A stretch of 64,000 bases of DNA. It comes from Geodermatophilus amargosae. Lineage in GTDB: Bacteria; Actinomycetota; Actinomycetes; Mycobacteriales; Geodermatophilaceae. Both the position numbers and the translations under genes were made by a program. Shown piece by piece: positions 36,418 to 45,346 of this stretch; position 1 is the stretch's first letter, and every line of letters starts with the position of its first letter. The notes beneath the pieces are model-generated. The model made no database searches, was not told the DNA's origin, and worked only from the letters and a program-made list of their open reading frames with translations. The stretch is taken from contig NZ_FPBA01000012.1 of assembly GCF_900116515.1 (NCBI RefSeq), positions 1 through 64,000 on the forward strand, in the 5' to 3' direction.

Positions 36418-36872
36418 GTCAGAACCTCTGCTCCTCGGTGCCGAGGCTGAGGGCCTCCGCAACGTCTGAGGGTCGGGCCGGATCTAGCGTGTTCGGCCGC
36501 GTGAGCGGCGCAGCGGGTGGTCGACCGCCCACAGGGACGCGCAGCGCGCTGTGCGCGGAGGGACTCCGAGCCACTCGCAACGTCCACCGCGAAGTACAAC
36601 GTCGCCAGGCGGTGCGGGTCAACCGCTCGGCGGCGGCCCTGGCCTCCACGGCCGGGAGGATCGGACAGTCGTCGGACGGCACCACACGCGACGATGCCGA
36701 GGCCGATGACTTCGCCTGCCCTCGATGCCCTCATCGCCGTCGGCTCGAGCGCGGGCCGACTCACGGTGGTGCGCCCCCCGGCTCGGGTAGTCGTGCTGCA
36801 TCTTCCGGCAGTGATGCGCTGGGGTGACCGGAGGCCGGCTTCGCCGAGGAGTGCTGCTGCCACTCGAACCGT
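36418..36872. other. stretch without a recognised gene
   Basis: About 455 bases. Open frames exist on both strands but have arginine/serine-rich, shadow-like translations; nothing supported. Confidence 0.4.
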
Positions 36873-37694
36873 TCACCCGTGCGCGGCGATGGACACCGGC
36901 TCCCACGCCCGCCACGTCGCCAGCCGCGACTCGTACTCCTCCTCCGCCAGTGCGAGCGGGCCGTCGCCGAAGAAGATCCGCAGCGGCGGCTCGTCTGCGT
37001 CGACGACCTGGAGGACGGCTTCGCGCGTGGCCGCGGGATCGCCGGGGTCCGGGTAGAGAGCCTTGCGCTCCCTGTCGACCTCCTCGCGGAACGCGGCATA
37101 GGCGGGGTTGGCGGCGGCCCTCTTCTGTGAGGAACCGGCGAAGTCGGTGCCGTAGTAGCCGGGCTCGATGAGCGTGACCTTGATGCCGAAGCCGGCGACC
37201 TCGGATGCCAGCGATTGGCTCAACGCCTCCAGCGCCCACTTGGTCGCGGTGTAGACGCTGACTTCCGGGCCCGTGACGATCCCGCCGTTGCTCGACACCT
37301 GGAGGAAGTGGCCCGATCGCTGCTCGCGGAGGTACGGGAGTGCGGCCTGCGTGACGGAGAGCGCGCCGAAGAAGTTGGCGTCGAACTGTGCCCGCGCCTC
37401 GGCCTCGGAGATCTCCTCGACCATGCCGAAGAGGCCGTAGCCGGCGTTGTTGACGACGATGTCCAGCCGACCGAAGTGGCCGTGCGCAGCTGCCACGGCA
37501 GAGAACACAGCGTCCCGATCCGTGACGTCGAGTCGTATCGGGAGGATCTTGTCGCCGAACTGCGCGACCAGGTCGTCGAGCCTGGCCGTATCGCGGGCAG
37601 TGGCGGCTACGTTGTCGCCGCGTTCCAACGCGGCGATCGTCCACTCGCGCCCGAAGCCCCGCGAGGCGCCGGTGATGAACCACGTCTTGGCCAT
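36873..37694 (-). CDS. short-chain dehydrogenase/reductase
   Basis: A 273-residue classical SDR. TWFITGASRGFGREWTIAALERG is the cofactor site, NNAGYGLFG the structural strand, and VSSNGGIVTGPEVSVYTATKWALE contains the catalytic Ser, Tyr and Lys. The longer C-terminal part with PGYYGTDFAGSSQKR is typical of the retinol/oxidoreductase group acting on bulky hydrophobic alcohols or ketones. ATG 37694; operator site 8 is about 60 bases upstream. Confidence 0.9.
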   Translation of the reverse strand: MAKTWFITGASRGFGREWTIAALERGDNVAATARDTARLDDLVAQFGDKILPIRLDVTDRDAVFSAVAAAHGHFGRLDIVVNNAGYGLFGMVEEISEAEARAQFDANFFGALSVTQAALPYLREQRSGHFLQVSSNGGIVTGPEVSVYTATKWALEALSQSLASEVAGFGIKVTLIEPGYYGTDFAGSSQKRAAANPAYAAFREEVDRERKALYPDPGDPAATREAVLQVVDADEPPLRIFFGDGPLALAEEEYESRLATWRAWEPVSIAAHG

Positions 37695-38017
37695 GTCGTC
37701 TCCTTCGTCTCGTCCGGCAGCGACAGCTGCTCCTCGGCATCGAACCACGCAATTGCTCATGATGAACGGTCCTGCCGCACGCGAGACCGACCTACTTCGG
37801 CCTCGCCCGGGCGCGACTGGACCGCTCCCGTTCTGGGGACGGACTGCACTCCTGAAGCTGCCAAGCCGCGGTTCCGGCCTCCCCCACCCCCTGGGATCGC
37901 ACGAACGGTGGTCCGGCAGCCATCCCGCCACGTCGACGTCCACGAGAGCCGGGACCACCTCGTCGATGTCCGCCGACGCCAATGATCTGCCTGGGTGCTG
38001 CTCCGTCAGTCGGGTGC
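37695..38017. other. intergenic with operator site 8
   Basis: About 320 bases between the MFS gene end and the SDR start. Apart from the palindrome at 37751 nothing is recognised. Confidence 0.5.
37751..37769. promoter_or_regulatory. operator-like palindrome, site 8
   Basis: AATTGCTCATGATGAACGG, about 57 bases upstream of the SDR start at 37694. Confidence 0.55.
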
Positions 38018-39514
38018 TCAGACCCGGTCGGGAGCGGGCGCCGTCACCTCGGAGGGCACCTGCGTCCGGCTCACGAAGAGGGTGCCGAGGATCGCGCCGA
38101 GGCCGAGGACTGCCGCGGTCATGAACGCGGCCCGGCCCGCGGACTCGGACTGGGCCAGGGTGAGCACGCCTGCGTCCGCGGCGTCCGAGCCGATGGTGTA
38201 TGCCGAGATGAGCACCGCCCCGCCGGCGGCGCCGGCCAACTGTTGGATGGTGGTGAAGGCCGCGGTGCCGTGGGGGTACAGGTCGGCGCGGAGGCCGGCC
38301 AGCGCTGTCGTCGTCAGGGGAACCCACATCATGGCCTGCCCTCCGAACATGACCGTGTAGGCCGCCAGGGCCGTTCCGACAGCGGTGTCCTCGTCGACGG
38401 TGCTGAGGGACCACAGCGACGCCGTCCAGATGAACGCGCCGGTGACTACCAGGGGGCGCGGGCCGAAGCGGTCGTACACCCGGCCGCCCAGGACAGAGAC
38501 GAGGGAGACGGCCGCACCACCCGGCACCAGGAACAGGCCGACCGCCAGGGTGCTCAGGCCGAGGACGGCGGTGAGGACCAGCGGCAGCACGATCAGGGTG
38601 CCGAAGCCGGCCATCGCGACGATGACCATCACGAGCAGTGACAGCGAGAACGACCGCGACCGGAAGACCCGCATGTCGAGCAACGCGCTGCCGGAACGCT
38701 GCAGGGCGACCTGTCGGAGGGCGAAGGCCCCCACGCCGGCCGACCCCACCGCGATGGGAACGTACGGGGCGATCGGCACATGGCCCGACACGGACTCCCC
38801 GATCGACGCCAGCCCGTAGACCAAGGCGCCGAACCCGACGGCGGAGAGCGCCAGGGACAGCACGTCGAGGGTCACCGGCTCGGGCGTGGTGATGTTGCGG
38901 AGCTTGACCGCCCCCACCACCAGTGCGACGACGGCGACCGGCAGCATGAGGAGGAACAACCAACGCCAGGACAACGCCGACAGCACGACGCCGGACAGCG
39001 CCGGACCGGCCGCCGGCGCGACGGCCGGTACGGCCGTGACGATCGCCATCAGCGTGCCCTGGCGGGCCACGGGAGCCAGCCGCATCGTCGTCGTCATCAG
39101 CAGTGGCACGAAGACGGCCGTCCCGGCAGCCTGGAGGATCCGCCCGGCGAACAGGACGCCGAAGCCAGGGGCGACGGCGGCGATCACCGTCCCGACGGCG
39201 AACAGCGACATCGCGCTCAGGAAGATCGTGCGCACGTGCCACCGCCGCATCACGAACCCGGTGGCCGGAGTGAGGACCGCCAGCGTCAGCAGATAGCCCG
39301 TGGTCAGCCACTGACCGGTGGTCGGGGTGATGCCGAGGTCGGTGATCAGGGTCGGCAGCGCTACCCCGAGCATCATCTCGTTGAGCATGACGGTGAACGC
39401 GGAGGCTGCGAGCAGGCTGATGACGAGGGCGCTCCCTGGCGCCAGCCGGTCGCTGACGTCGGTCGGGGCTCCCAGGGCGGCGAGACCCGGTGCCGGATGG
39501 TCCTGCGTGGCCAT
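38018..39514 (-). CDS. MFS transporter, DHA2 (14-TM) drug-efflux type
   Basis: A 498-residue membrane exporter. About 14 hydrophobic helices; the motif A-like loop FVMRRWHVRTIFLSAMSLFAVGT and motif C-like segment AVPAVAPAAGPALSGVVLSALSWRWLFLL are those of EmrB/QacA relatives. It likely exports a toxic substrate or intermediate. ATG 39514. Same strand as its neighbours, but with 200-base gaps, so probably its own transcript. A second DHA2-type exporter is at 47972. Confidence 0.9.
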   Translation of the reverse strand: MATQDHPAPGLAALGAPTDVSDRLAPGSALVISLLAASAFTVMLNEMMLGVALPTLITDLGITPTTGQWLTTGYLLTLAVLTPATGFVMRRWHVRTIFLSAMSLFAVGTVIAAVAPGFGVLFAGRILQAAGTAVFVPLLMTTTMRLAPVARQGTLMAIVTAVPAVAPAAGPALSGVVLSALSWRWLFLLMLPVAVVALVVGAVKLRNITTPEPVTLDVLSLALSAVGFGALVYGLASIGESVSGHVPIAPYVPIAVGSAGVGAFALRQVALQRSGSALLDMRVFRSRSFSLSLLVMVIVAMAGFGTLIVLPLVLTAVLGLSTLAVGLFLVPGGAAVSLVSVLGGRVYDRFGPRPLVVTGAFIWTASLWSLSTVDEDTAVGTALAAYTVMFGGQAMMWVPLTTTALAGLRADLYPHGTAAFTTIQQLAGAAGGAVLISAYTIGSDAADAGVLTLAQSESAGRAAFMTAAVLGLGAILGTLFVSRTQVPSEVTAPAPDRV

Positions 39515-39712
39515 GGATGCGCCCTCTGGGTGTCGGTGTCGGGAGGTGCGAGCGGGGATCAGGTCGACCGGTGCCGCTCCGGCGAGGCGCGGGCCAGGTC
39601 CGTACTCGGGGGCGCGCCGAGGAACTGGCCGCGCAGGGCGCTTCCCCGGGTCCCGGTCGAACGGGTCCCGCTCCTACTCGGGATGACCGGGCGGCGCGTG
39701 ACGCGCGGACGG

Positions 39713-40477
39713 TCAGGTGACGAGGATCCCGCCCTCGACCGGCAACGTGATACCGGTGACGTAGCCGCTGGCGTCGCTCGCCAGGAAGATCAGTGCGGCG
39801 CCGATCTCCTCCTGCTTGCCGACACGACCCATCAGGGTGCGGGGCACGACCACTTCCTCGACGTACTCGCCCTCGAACTGGTCGGTCATCTCCGACTCGA
39901 AGTAGCCCGGTGCCAGTGCGTTGACGCGGATGCCCTTGCGCGGCGTCCACTGTTGGGCGAGGTCGCGGGTCAACCCGATCAGGCCGGCCTTGCTGGAGGC
40001 GTACGCCGCCTGCGGGAGCCCCAGGGTCGTGAGCCCCACGACGCTGGAGATGTTGACGATCGAGCTGCCCGGCCGCATGACGCGACCGGCGGCCTGGGCC
40101 ATCCAGTAGCAGGCGTTGAGGTTGAGCTCGATGACCGAGCGGAATTGCTCGGGCGTCTCCCGCGACGCGGGGACCGCCGTGCCGACACCGGCGTTGTTGA
40201 CGAGCACGTCGACCCGGCCGAACGCCTCCATCGCCGCCTCCACGAGCGCCTGGCAGTCCCCTGGGTCGGTGACGTCGGTGCGCACCGCGATCGCCTTGCG
40301 GCCCAGCGCCTCCGCCGAGGCCACCGTGTCCGCCAGCCTGTCCTCGCGGCGCGCGCCCAGTGCCAGATCGGCGCCTGCCTCCGCGAGAGCCCTGGCGAAC
40401 GTCACGCCCAGGCCGCTGGACGCGCCGGTGACGACGGCGACCTTCCCGTCGAGGCGGAACGAGTCGAGGAATCCCAC
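39713..40477 (-). CDS. SDR, 3-oxoacyl reductase-like, last gene of the polyester operon
   Basis: A 254-residue classical SDR. VAVVTGASSGLGVTFARALAEAGADL is the cofactor loop, NNAGVGTAV the NAG strand, and SSVVGLTTLGLPQAAYASSKAGLIGL the Ser-Tyr-Lys triad. Together with a PHA synthase in the same operon it could be the reductase that makes 3-hydroxyacyl-CoA monomer (a PhaB-like role), but sequence alone does not separate this from FabG-like or other SDRs. It starts 1 base after the GNAT gene stop, on the minus strand. Confidence 0.88.
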   Translation of the reverse strand: MGFLDSFRLDGKVAVVTGASSGLGVTFARALAEAGADLALGARREDRLADTVASAEALGRKAIAVRTDVTDPGDCQALVEAAMEAFGRVDVLVNNAGVGTAVPASRETPEQFRSVIELNLNACYWMAQAAGRVMRPGSSIVNISSVVGLTTLGLPQAAYASSKAGLIGLTRDLAQQWTPRKGIRVNALAPGYFESEMTDQFEGEYVEEVVVPRTLMGRVGKQEEIGAALIFLASDASGYVTGITLPVEGGILVT

Positions 40478-40478
40478 G

Positions 40479-41009
40479 TCACTGTCCTTCCAGCAGGTCG
40501 ACCATGCCGACCGCGGTCATCGCCTCGAACATCTGCTCCGTGAGGAGGGCGAGCACCAGCAGGTCCTGCAGTTCGCCGCTCCGGTCCCGGAAGTGGTCGC
40601 GCAACAACGCTTCGCCGGTGAAACCCATCCCGAGGAACATCTCGGTGACCGGTTGCTGCCTGGCCGCCACCTCGACCACGAGCTTGAGCAGGCCGGACCG
40701 CACGCCGTTGGCGACGGCGTGCTGCGCCAGGCCACGGCCGATGCCGCGACCACGGGTTACGGGGTCGACGACCAGCCGCAGTTCGGCGACGTGGTCGGAC
40801 CACCCGGTCAGCGGCAGCAGGGCCGCCATCCCGTTGACGGTGCCGTCAGGGGCCACCTCGACCCAGCGCCAGCCCCGAGCGGTCGGCCAGCCCGCGAGCG
40901 CGGCGGGTGTGACGTCCTCCTTGACGAAGGTCAGATCGCTGTCGGGCAACCGCCTGAAGAGCTCGCCGAGCGCGGCCACGTGGTCGTGTGCGAACTCCTG
41001 GATGGTCAT
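40479..41009 (-). CDS. GNAT-family acetyltransferase
   Basis: A 176-residue GNAT-fold acyltransferase. ELRLVVDPVTRGRGIGRGLAQHAVANG contains the RGxGIG acetyl-CoA loop, and PVTEMFLGMGFTGEALLRDHF the end of the fold. The ATG overlaps the PHA synthase stop (ATGA), so it is translationally coupled to it. An acetyltransferase is not a usual part of PHA operons; it may cap, modify or regulate the synthase or ligase, as lysine acetylation does for some CoA ligases. That is speculation. Confidence 0.85.
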   Translation of the reverse strand: MTIQEFAHDHVAALGELFRRLPDSDLTFVKEDVTPAALAGWPTARGWRWVEVAPDGTVNGMAALLPLTGWSDHVAELRLVVDPVTRGRGIGRGLAQHAVANGVRSGLLKLVVEVAARQQPVTEMFLGMGFTGEALLRDHFRDRSGELQDLLVLALLTEQMFEAMTAVGMVDLLEGQ

Positions 41010-42079
41010 GCGAGGACCTCGCTCCGCTGCTTCAGGAAGTCGATGATGAGGGGAAGCGTGTTGCGGGCGGCGGTGCGCCCAACCATCAGGCCGATGTGGC
41101 CGGCGTCGAGCCGCAGCTCCTGCTTGTCCTCCGAGCCGATCAGTCCGACGAGGGGGCTGGCGGCGGGCTCGGGGATGATGTGGTCGCGGAGCCCGAGGAC
41201 GTGCAGGAACGGCACCCGGATGTCGGAGAGCCGGACCCGGTCACCACCGAGGAAGACCCGATCACGGAGCAGCGCGTTGTCCTCGACCAGTCGCGTGAGC
41301 TGGTGCGCGACACCACCCGGCAGCGGCACCTGGCCGGTCGCCCAGCCACTCATCGCCTGGTACGCCCCGACGAATTCGTCGCTCCACAGCTTGTCGATCA
41401 GGTCGACGCGCGAGGTGAGCTCACTGACCGGCGCCAAGGCGCGGAACCCCTGCACGATGATCGACGGCGGGACCATGCCGTCGTCCCCGAGAACGGCATC
41501 GAGGTCGGTGCGCGCCATCAAGTCCGTCATCGGGCCCAGCTTCTGCAGATCCGCCGGCGTGGTGGGGACCGTGAGGCTGTGCAGCGGTGCGTCGAGATGG
41601 TGCGCGGCGTACAGCACCGACAGCACCCCGCCGAAGCAGTAGCCGAGGAGGTTGACGCTGTCGCTGCCGGAGAGCTCGCGGACACGGTGGATCGCGGCGG
41701 GTATGTGGGAGTCGACGTGGTCCTCGAGCTGGTTCTGCGCGTCCCCCTCGTCGGGGACGCCCCAGTCGAGCAGGTAGACGTCGAAGCCGGCGGCCACCAA
41801 GTGCTCGATCACGCTGTTGCCGGGCCGCAGGTCCAGGATGTAGCTGCGGTTGAACAGGCTGTAGATGATCAGCAGCGGCGGCCGCAGGGACACCTGCTCG
41901 CTGCGGTAGTGCCACAGGTCGGTGCGGCCCCGGCTCCACACGACGTCCTTGGGACTGAGGCCGACATCCGTCCGCTGGATGCCGGTCACCATCCGGATGC
42001 CGTTGCGCGCGCGCAGCGCGGTCCGCTCGACCTCGCGGCGGATGCGGTCAAGCGGGCTCAGGTCCGGGATCGTCACCAC
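41006..42079 (-). CDS. class III-like polyhydroxyalkanoate synthase catalytic subunit
   Basis: A 357-residue alpha/beta-hydrolase-fold PhaC of the short class III size. The lipase-like box is GYCFGG with Cys148 as nucleophile; Asp299 in LGLRDHIIP and His328 in AGHIGLMVG complete the triad, at nearly the same spacing as the Cys149/Asp302/His331 of the purple sulfur bacterial enzyme. PPLLIIYSLFNRSYILDL and VYLLDWGVPDEGD are family signatures. It polymerises hydroxyacyl-CoA and needs a small partner, probably the overlapping upstream gene. GTG 42079 has GGAGGA eight bases upstream, giving a 32-base overlap with that gene. Confidence 0.9.
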   Translation of the reverse strand: MVTIPDLSPLDRIRREVERTALRARNGIRMVTGIQRTDVGLSPKDVVWSRGRTDLWHYRSEQVSLRPPLLIIYSLFNRSYILDLRPGNSVIEHLVAAGFDVYLLDWGVPDEGDAQNQLEDHVDSHIPAAIHRVRELSGSDSVNLLGYCFGGVLSVLYAAHHLDAPLHSLTVPTTPADLQKLGPMTDLMARTDLDAVLGDDGMVPPSIIVQGFRALAPVSELTSRVDLIDKLWSDEFVGAYQAMSGWATGQVPLPGGVAHQLTRLVEDNALLRDRVFLGGDRVRLSDIRVPFLHVLGLRDHIIPEPAASPLVGLIGSEDKQELRLDAGHIGLMVGRTAARNTLPLIIDFLKQRSEVLA

Positions 42080-42371
42080 GGCGCGTCTCCTCCCTCCGGT
42101 CGCGCTGGAGCTGCAGGGACAGCAGCCGGAGATCGCGATCGAGGGCGCCGACCTGCTGGCGGAGCCGCTTGACGTCGGTCCCGGCGGGGAGGTTGACGGC
42201 GTGCCACGCACGGGCGGCCAGCCTGCCGAGGCCGGCCCGGACGGTCCGGTCGGCACCGGCGAGGAAGGCGACCGCCTGAGCGAACTCCTTCGAGCGGATC
42301 AGCTCGTCGGCGAGCGGGGTGGCCACTTCCTCGAAGCGGTCGTAGAGGTCGCGGGGACCGGGCAGGCCCAT
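42048..42371 (-). CDS. minimal PhaE/PhaR-like synthase partner
   Basis: A 107-residue, largely helical protein overlapping the synthase start by 32 bases. The segment NLPAGTDVKRLRQQVGALDRDLRLL resembles the C-terminal motif of PhaE/PhaR subunits (NLPTR-D followed by a heptad helix), which contact the catalytic subunit. The N-terminal part (YDRFEEVATPLADELIRSKEF) is another helix. PhaE proteins are usually much longer, so this would be a stripped-down version. Its ATG overlaps the previous stop in TGATG. Confidence 0.65.
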   Translation of the reverse strand: MGLPGPRDLYDRFEEVATPLADELIRSKEFAQAVAFLAGADRTVRAGLGRLAARAWHAVNLPAGTDVKRLRQQVGALDRDLRLLSLQLQRDRREETRRGDDPGPEPA

Positions 42372-43459
42372 CACGGCGCCCCGGGGACGGAGCCGCGGAC
42401 GAGGTCGGCCAGCACGTCGCCGGCCTCGAGGGGCACGAGGTGCCCCACCTCCGGGATCTCGACGTACCGGGCGCCGGGGATCAGCCGGGCCAGGCGCATC
42501 CCGTTGCCCACGGGCGTGAGGGGATCCACCTCTCCGTGCACCACTGTCGTGGGAACCCTGAGGCTGGCCAGCCGTCGGGGACCGTGCCAGCCGAGGACGG
42601 CCAGCGCCTGGTTCACCACTCCGGCGCGCGGCGTGCGCCGCTCCCCCAACTGCTCGACCAGCTCGTCGAGCAGAGCCGGCTCGCGTTCGGCGAAGCCCGG
42701 AGCGGCATGAGCGGCCCACCGCGACCGGAGGAACTGCTGCACGGACTCGCCCGGCGGAGGCCGGTCGAACGACCGTTCGGTCAGCTCCGGGGAGCCGGGG
42801 ATCTGTGCCGGCGTGGGGGGGCGCGTCGCGACCAGGAAGAGCTCACCCACGAGAGCCGGATGCCGGAGAGCCAGCTCCTGCGCGATCATTCCGCCCATCG
42901 AGAGTCCGAGCACGCCGGCTCGCTCCGCACCGGCGGAGCGCAGGACTGCTGCGGCGTCGTCCGCGAGATCCGACATCGTGAACGGAGCAGGCGCCGTCCG
43001 CGACAGCCCACTCCCCCGGGTGTCCATGCGGATCACGCGGAAACTGCGCTCCAGGTCTCTCAGCCACGCGGTGGGCCACACACTCCCACCAGCGGTCCAT
43101 CCGTTGAGCAAGAGCAGTGGCCCGCCGTCGCCGCCCTCGTCCCAGTGGACGCGAGGCCGCCGACCGGCCGGGGAGCTCTCGGCGACGGGACGGGCGCGCG
43201 ACTCGCTGGACCGCTGCCGCCGGGCCTCCTCCTCCTCCCGCACGCGGCGTTCTGCGGTGGTACGGCCACCTGTCAGCCGTGCGGCCAGCCGCTGCGGCTT
43301 GTCGGCCGTGGCCACGAGCACCGACTGCGTCCTCGTCGCCAGCTCCACCCACGCCGCGACGGCCTCGTGGCGCGACAGGGGCTCCCACCACTGACGGGAT
43401 CGGCGAGCGAGGGCGTCCGCGGTGTCGCGCGGGATCGGGAGCCGGATGGAGGTGCTCAC
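42371..43459 (-). CDS. alpha/beta hydrolase with helical N-terminal domain
   Basis: A 362-residue protein. Residues 1-110 are helical and charged (AVAAWVELATRTQSVLVATADKPQ, then an Arg/Glu stretch), reminiscent of a PHA-granule or PhaE-like helix. Residues 110-360 are an alpha/beta hydrolase with GLSMGGMIAQELAL as nucleophile elbow, Asp in HGEVDPLTP and His in EVGHLVPLEAG. It could be a polyester depolymerase, thioesterase or transacylase. ATG 43459 overlaps the ligase stop (ATGA). Confidence 0.83.
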   Translation of the reverse strand: MSTSIRLPIPRDTADALARRSRQWWEPLSRHEAVAAWVELATRTQSVLVATADKPQRLAARLTGGRTTAERRVREEEEARRQRSSESRARPVAESSPAGRRPRVHWDEGGDGGPLLLLNGWTAGGSVWPTAWLRDLERSFRVIRMDTRGSGLSRTAPAPFTMSDLADDAAAVLRSAGAERAGVLGLSMGGMIAQELALRHPALVGELFLVATRPPTPAQIPGSPELTERSFDRPPPGESVQQFLRSRWAAHAAPGFAEREPALLDELVEQLGERRTPRAGVVNQALAVLGWHGPRRLASLRVPTTVVHGEVDPLTPVGNGMRLARLIPGARYVEIPEVGHLVPLEAGDVLADLVRGSVPGAP

Positions 43460-45063
43460 GCCGACCTCAGCTCGCGCCTGAGCACCTTCCCAGTGGCGTT
43501 GCGTGGCAGCTGCTCGAGGAACCGGACGCTGCGCGGGACCTTGAAGCGAGCCAGTCGCTCACGCACGAAGAGCTGTACCGCGTCCTCGTCCAGCGCCGTC
43601 CCCGGCTTCGTCACCACGAACGCGCACAGCGCCTGACCGAAGCGCGGGTCGGGCACGCCGACGACGGCCACCTCGGCGATCCCCGGATGCTCGGCGAGCA
43701 GCTCCTCGACCTCCTGCGGATACACGTTCTCGCCGCCCGAGACGATCATGTCGTCCTCGCGTCCTTCGACGAAGAGCAGCTCACCCTCGACGTGCCCGAT
43801 GTCCCCCGAGGCGAGCAGTCCACGCTGCTCCTCCTTGGCGCCGCCGCTCGTGTACCCGTCGAACCGCATCGAGCTGCCGACGAAGATCCGGCCGGTGTCG
43901 CCGGCCGCAACAGGCCGACCCTGGCCGTCGAGGATCTCGACGGATGCGCCGAGCACACGGCGACCGGCCGTTCCGGGGTGCGAGCGCAGCTCGGCGGGCG
44001 TGGCGATGGTCGCGAGCGCGACCTCGGTGGAGCCGTACACGTTGTAGAGCACCGCACCGAACCGGTTCAGGGTCTCCGTCGCGAGAGCGGGCCCGAGTGC
44101 GGAGCCGCTCGCTGCGATCACCCTGAGCCGGGTCGTGTCGGACGCCAGCAGGGCGGACGGACCCAGCGCCAGGATCCGCTGGAGCATGACCGGCACGACC
44201 ACGAGGACGTGCGCGCGGTGGCCGCAGACGGATCGGAGCGTCTCCCTCGGGTCGAAGTGGCGACTCAGCACGGTGGTGGACGCGCGGGCCAGGCCCAGCA
44301 GCAGGTTGGTGAGCCCCCAACTGTGGAAGAGCGGAGCGGCGACGACCTGGGTGTCGCGTGGCCGGTACGGGATGCGGCTCAGCAGCCCCGCCAGGCCCTC
44401 GACGGATTCGGCTGCGGAGCTGCGTGCGGCACCCCGGGGGCGTCCTGTCGTCCCCGAGGTGAGCACGATGAGGCGTCCCTGCCTGCGCGGCGCGAGGAAT
44501 CCCTGTCGGAGCGCCATGGCCGCCTGTGCCGCTTCTCCGAACGTGCGCCGGGCGCCGCAGCCGACGACCACGCCCTCGAACTCGTCCCCGTGCAGCAGGA
44601 AGTCGACGCCTTCGGCGGCCACGACGTCAGCGAGCTGGGGAGCGGCGAACTCCGTGTTGAGGAAGACGAGATCAGCGCCGGTGCGGGCAACGGCGACGAG
44701 AGCCAGGACGTACTCCCGGGAGTTGCGGGCGAGGATCCCGACGCGTGTCCCAGGGGCCACGCCCTCGTCCACGAGTCCCCGAGCCAGGTGACCGGCGCGC
44801 CGCCACAGCTCGCCGTACGTCAGAGCGCCGTAGGGGTCGACGACAGCGTGGGCCCACGGATACCGCGCCGCAGAGGAAGCGACCGCGCCGACGATCCCCC
44901 GGCCCCACACCCCCACCGCGCCGAGCGCCAGGGGTACGCGGTGGGGCTGTCGCAGATCGATGTTCGCGCGCGTCAGGATTGCGTCTGCGCGTAACCGCGA
45001 CCGGATCGAGACCCTCGGTCGCCCTGCGGGATCGTCGTCCCGACCGCCTTCGACGATGGTCAT
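43456..45063 (-). CDS. acyl-CoA synthetase (AMP-forming ligase) 2
   Basis: A 535-residue adenylate-forming ligase of the long/medium-chain type. IVLTSGTTGRPRGAARSS is the ATP loop, LYNVYGSTEVALATIA the second motif, and GREDDMIVSGGENVYPQEVEELL the hinge; RNATGKVLRRELR carries the catalytic lysine. It probably supplies acyl- or hydroxyacyl-CoA for the synthase downstream. ATG 45063 overlaps the stop of the FolE-like fragment (ATGA). It is fully diverged from the ligase at 18754 although both have the same 102-residue upstream partner. Confidence 0.92.
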   Translation of the reverse strand: MTIVEGGRDDDPAGRPRVSIRSRLRADAILTRANIDLRQPHRVPLALGAVGVWGRGIVGAVASSAARYPWAHAVVDPYGALTYGELWRRAGHLARGLVDEGVAPGTRVGILARNSREYVLALVAVARTGADLVFLNTEFAAPQLADVVAAEGVDFLLHGDEFEGVVVGCGARRTFGEAAQAAMALRQGFLAPRRQGRLIVLTSGTTGRPRGAARSSAAESVEGLAGLLSRIPYRPRDTQVVAAPLFHSWGLTNLLLGLARASTTVLSRHFDPRETLRSVCGHRAHVLVVVPVMLQRILALGPSALLASDTTRLRVIAASGSALGPALATETLNRFGAVLYNVYGSTEVALATIATPAELRSHPGTAGRRVLGASVEILDGQGRPVAAGDTGRIFVGSSMRFDGYTSGGAKEEQRGLLASGDIGHVEGELLFVEGREDDMIVSGGENVYPQEVEELLAEHPGIAEVAVVGVPDPRFGQALCAFVVTKPGTALDEDAVQLFVRERLARFKVPRSVRFLEQLPRNATGKVLRRELRSA

Positions 45064-45329
45064 CGTCGGACCTCCCTGGCCGGAATGTCCTCCACCAGGA
45101 ACATCTCGTCGTGGTCCTCGTCGAACGTCGTGGAGAGGACGTCCCGCGGGTCCTGCCGCAGGCCGGCGAACGTCTCGACAGATGCCTGGGCAAGCCGCGC
45201 CGGTGTCTCCTGTTGCCCGGGCCGGTCGCGGTCCTCCCCCACCGCGACCAACAGCCGGCGGATCGCGGCGGCGGCTCGGGCGGCAGCGACGTCACCAGCC
45301 ACGACGCCTGACCTCCCCGTGTCCTCCAT
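45060..45329 (-). CDS. GTP cyclohydrolase I N-terminal domain fragment
   Basis: An 89-residue protein whose residues about 18-85 match the N-terminal helical part of FolE (AAAIRRLLVAVGEDRDRPGQ, ETPARLAQASVETFAGL, TTFDEDHDEMFLVEDIP). It stops exactly where FolE would continue with the catalytic CEHHLLPF segment, so zinc ligands and active site are missing and it cannot make dihydroneopterin. Frame, ribosome-binding site (AGGAG five bases before ATG 45329) and ATGA coupling to the ligase are all intact, which argues for use as a stand-alone helical domain rather than plain debris. Function unknown. Confidence 0.75.
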   Translation of the reverse strand: MEDTGRSGVVAGDVAAARAAAAIRRLLVAVGEDRDRPGQQETPARLAQASVETFAGLRQDPRDVLSTTFDEDHDEMFLVEDIPAREVRR

Positions 45330-45346
45330 CGGGACTCCTCGTCCGC

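Noticed and set aside
36873-39950. 1025-codon minus-strand frame continuing upstream of the SDR
   Set aside because: The SDR starts at 37694; the rest lies out of frame over the MFS gene at 38018-39514, which is the real product there.
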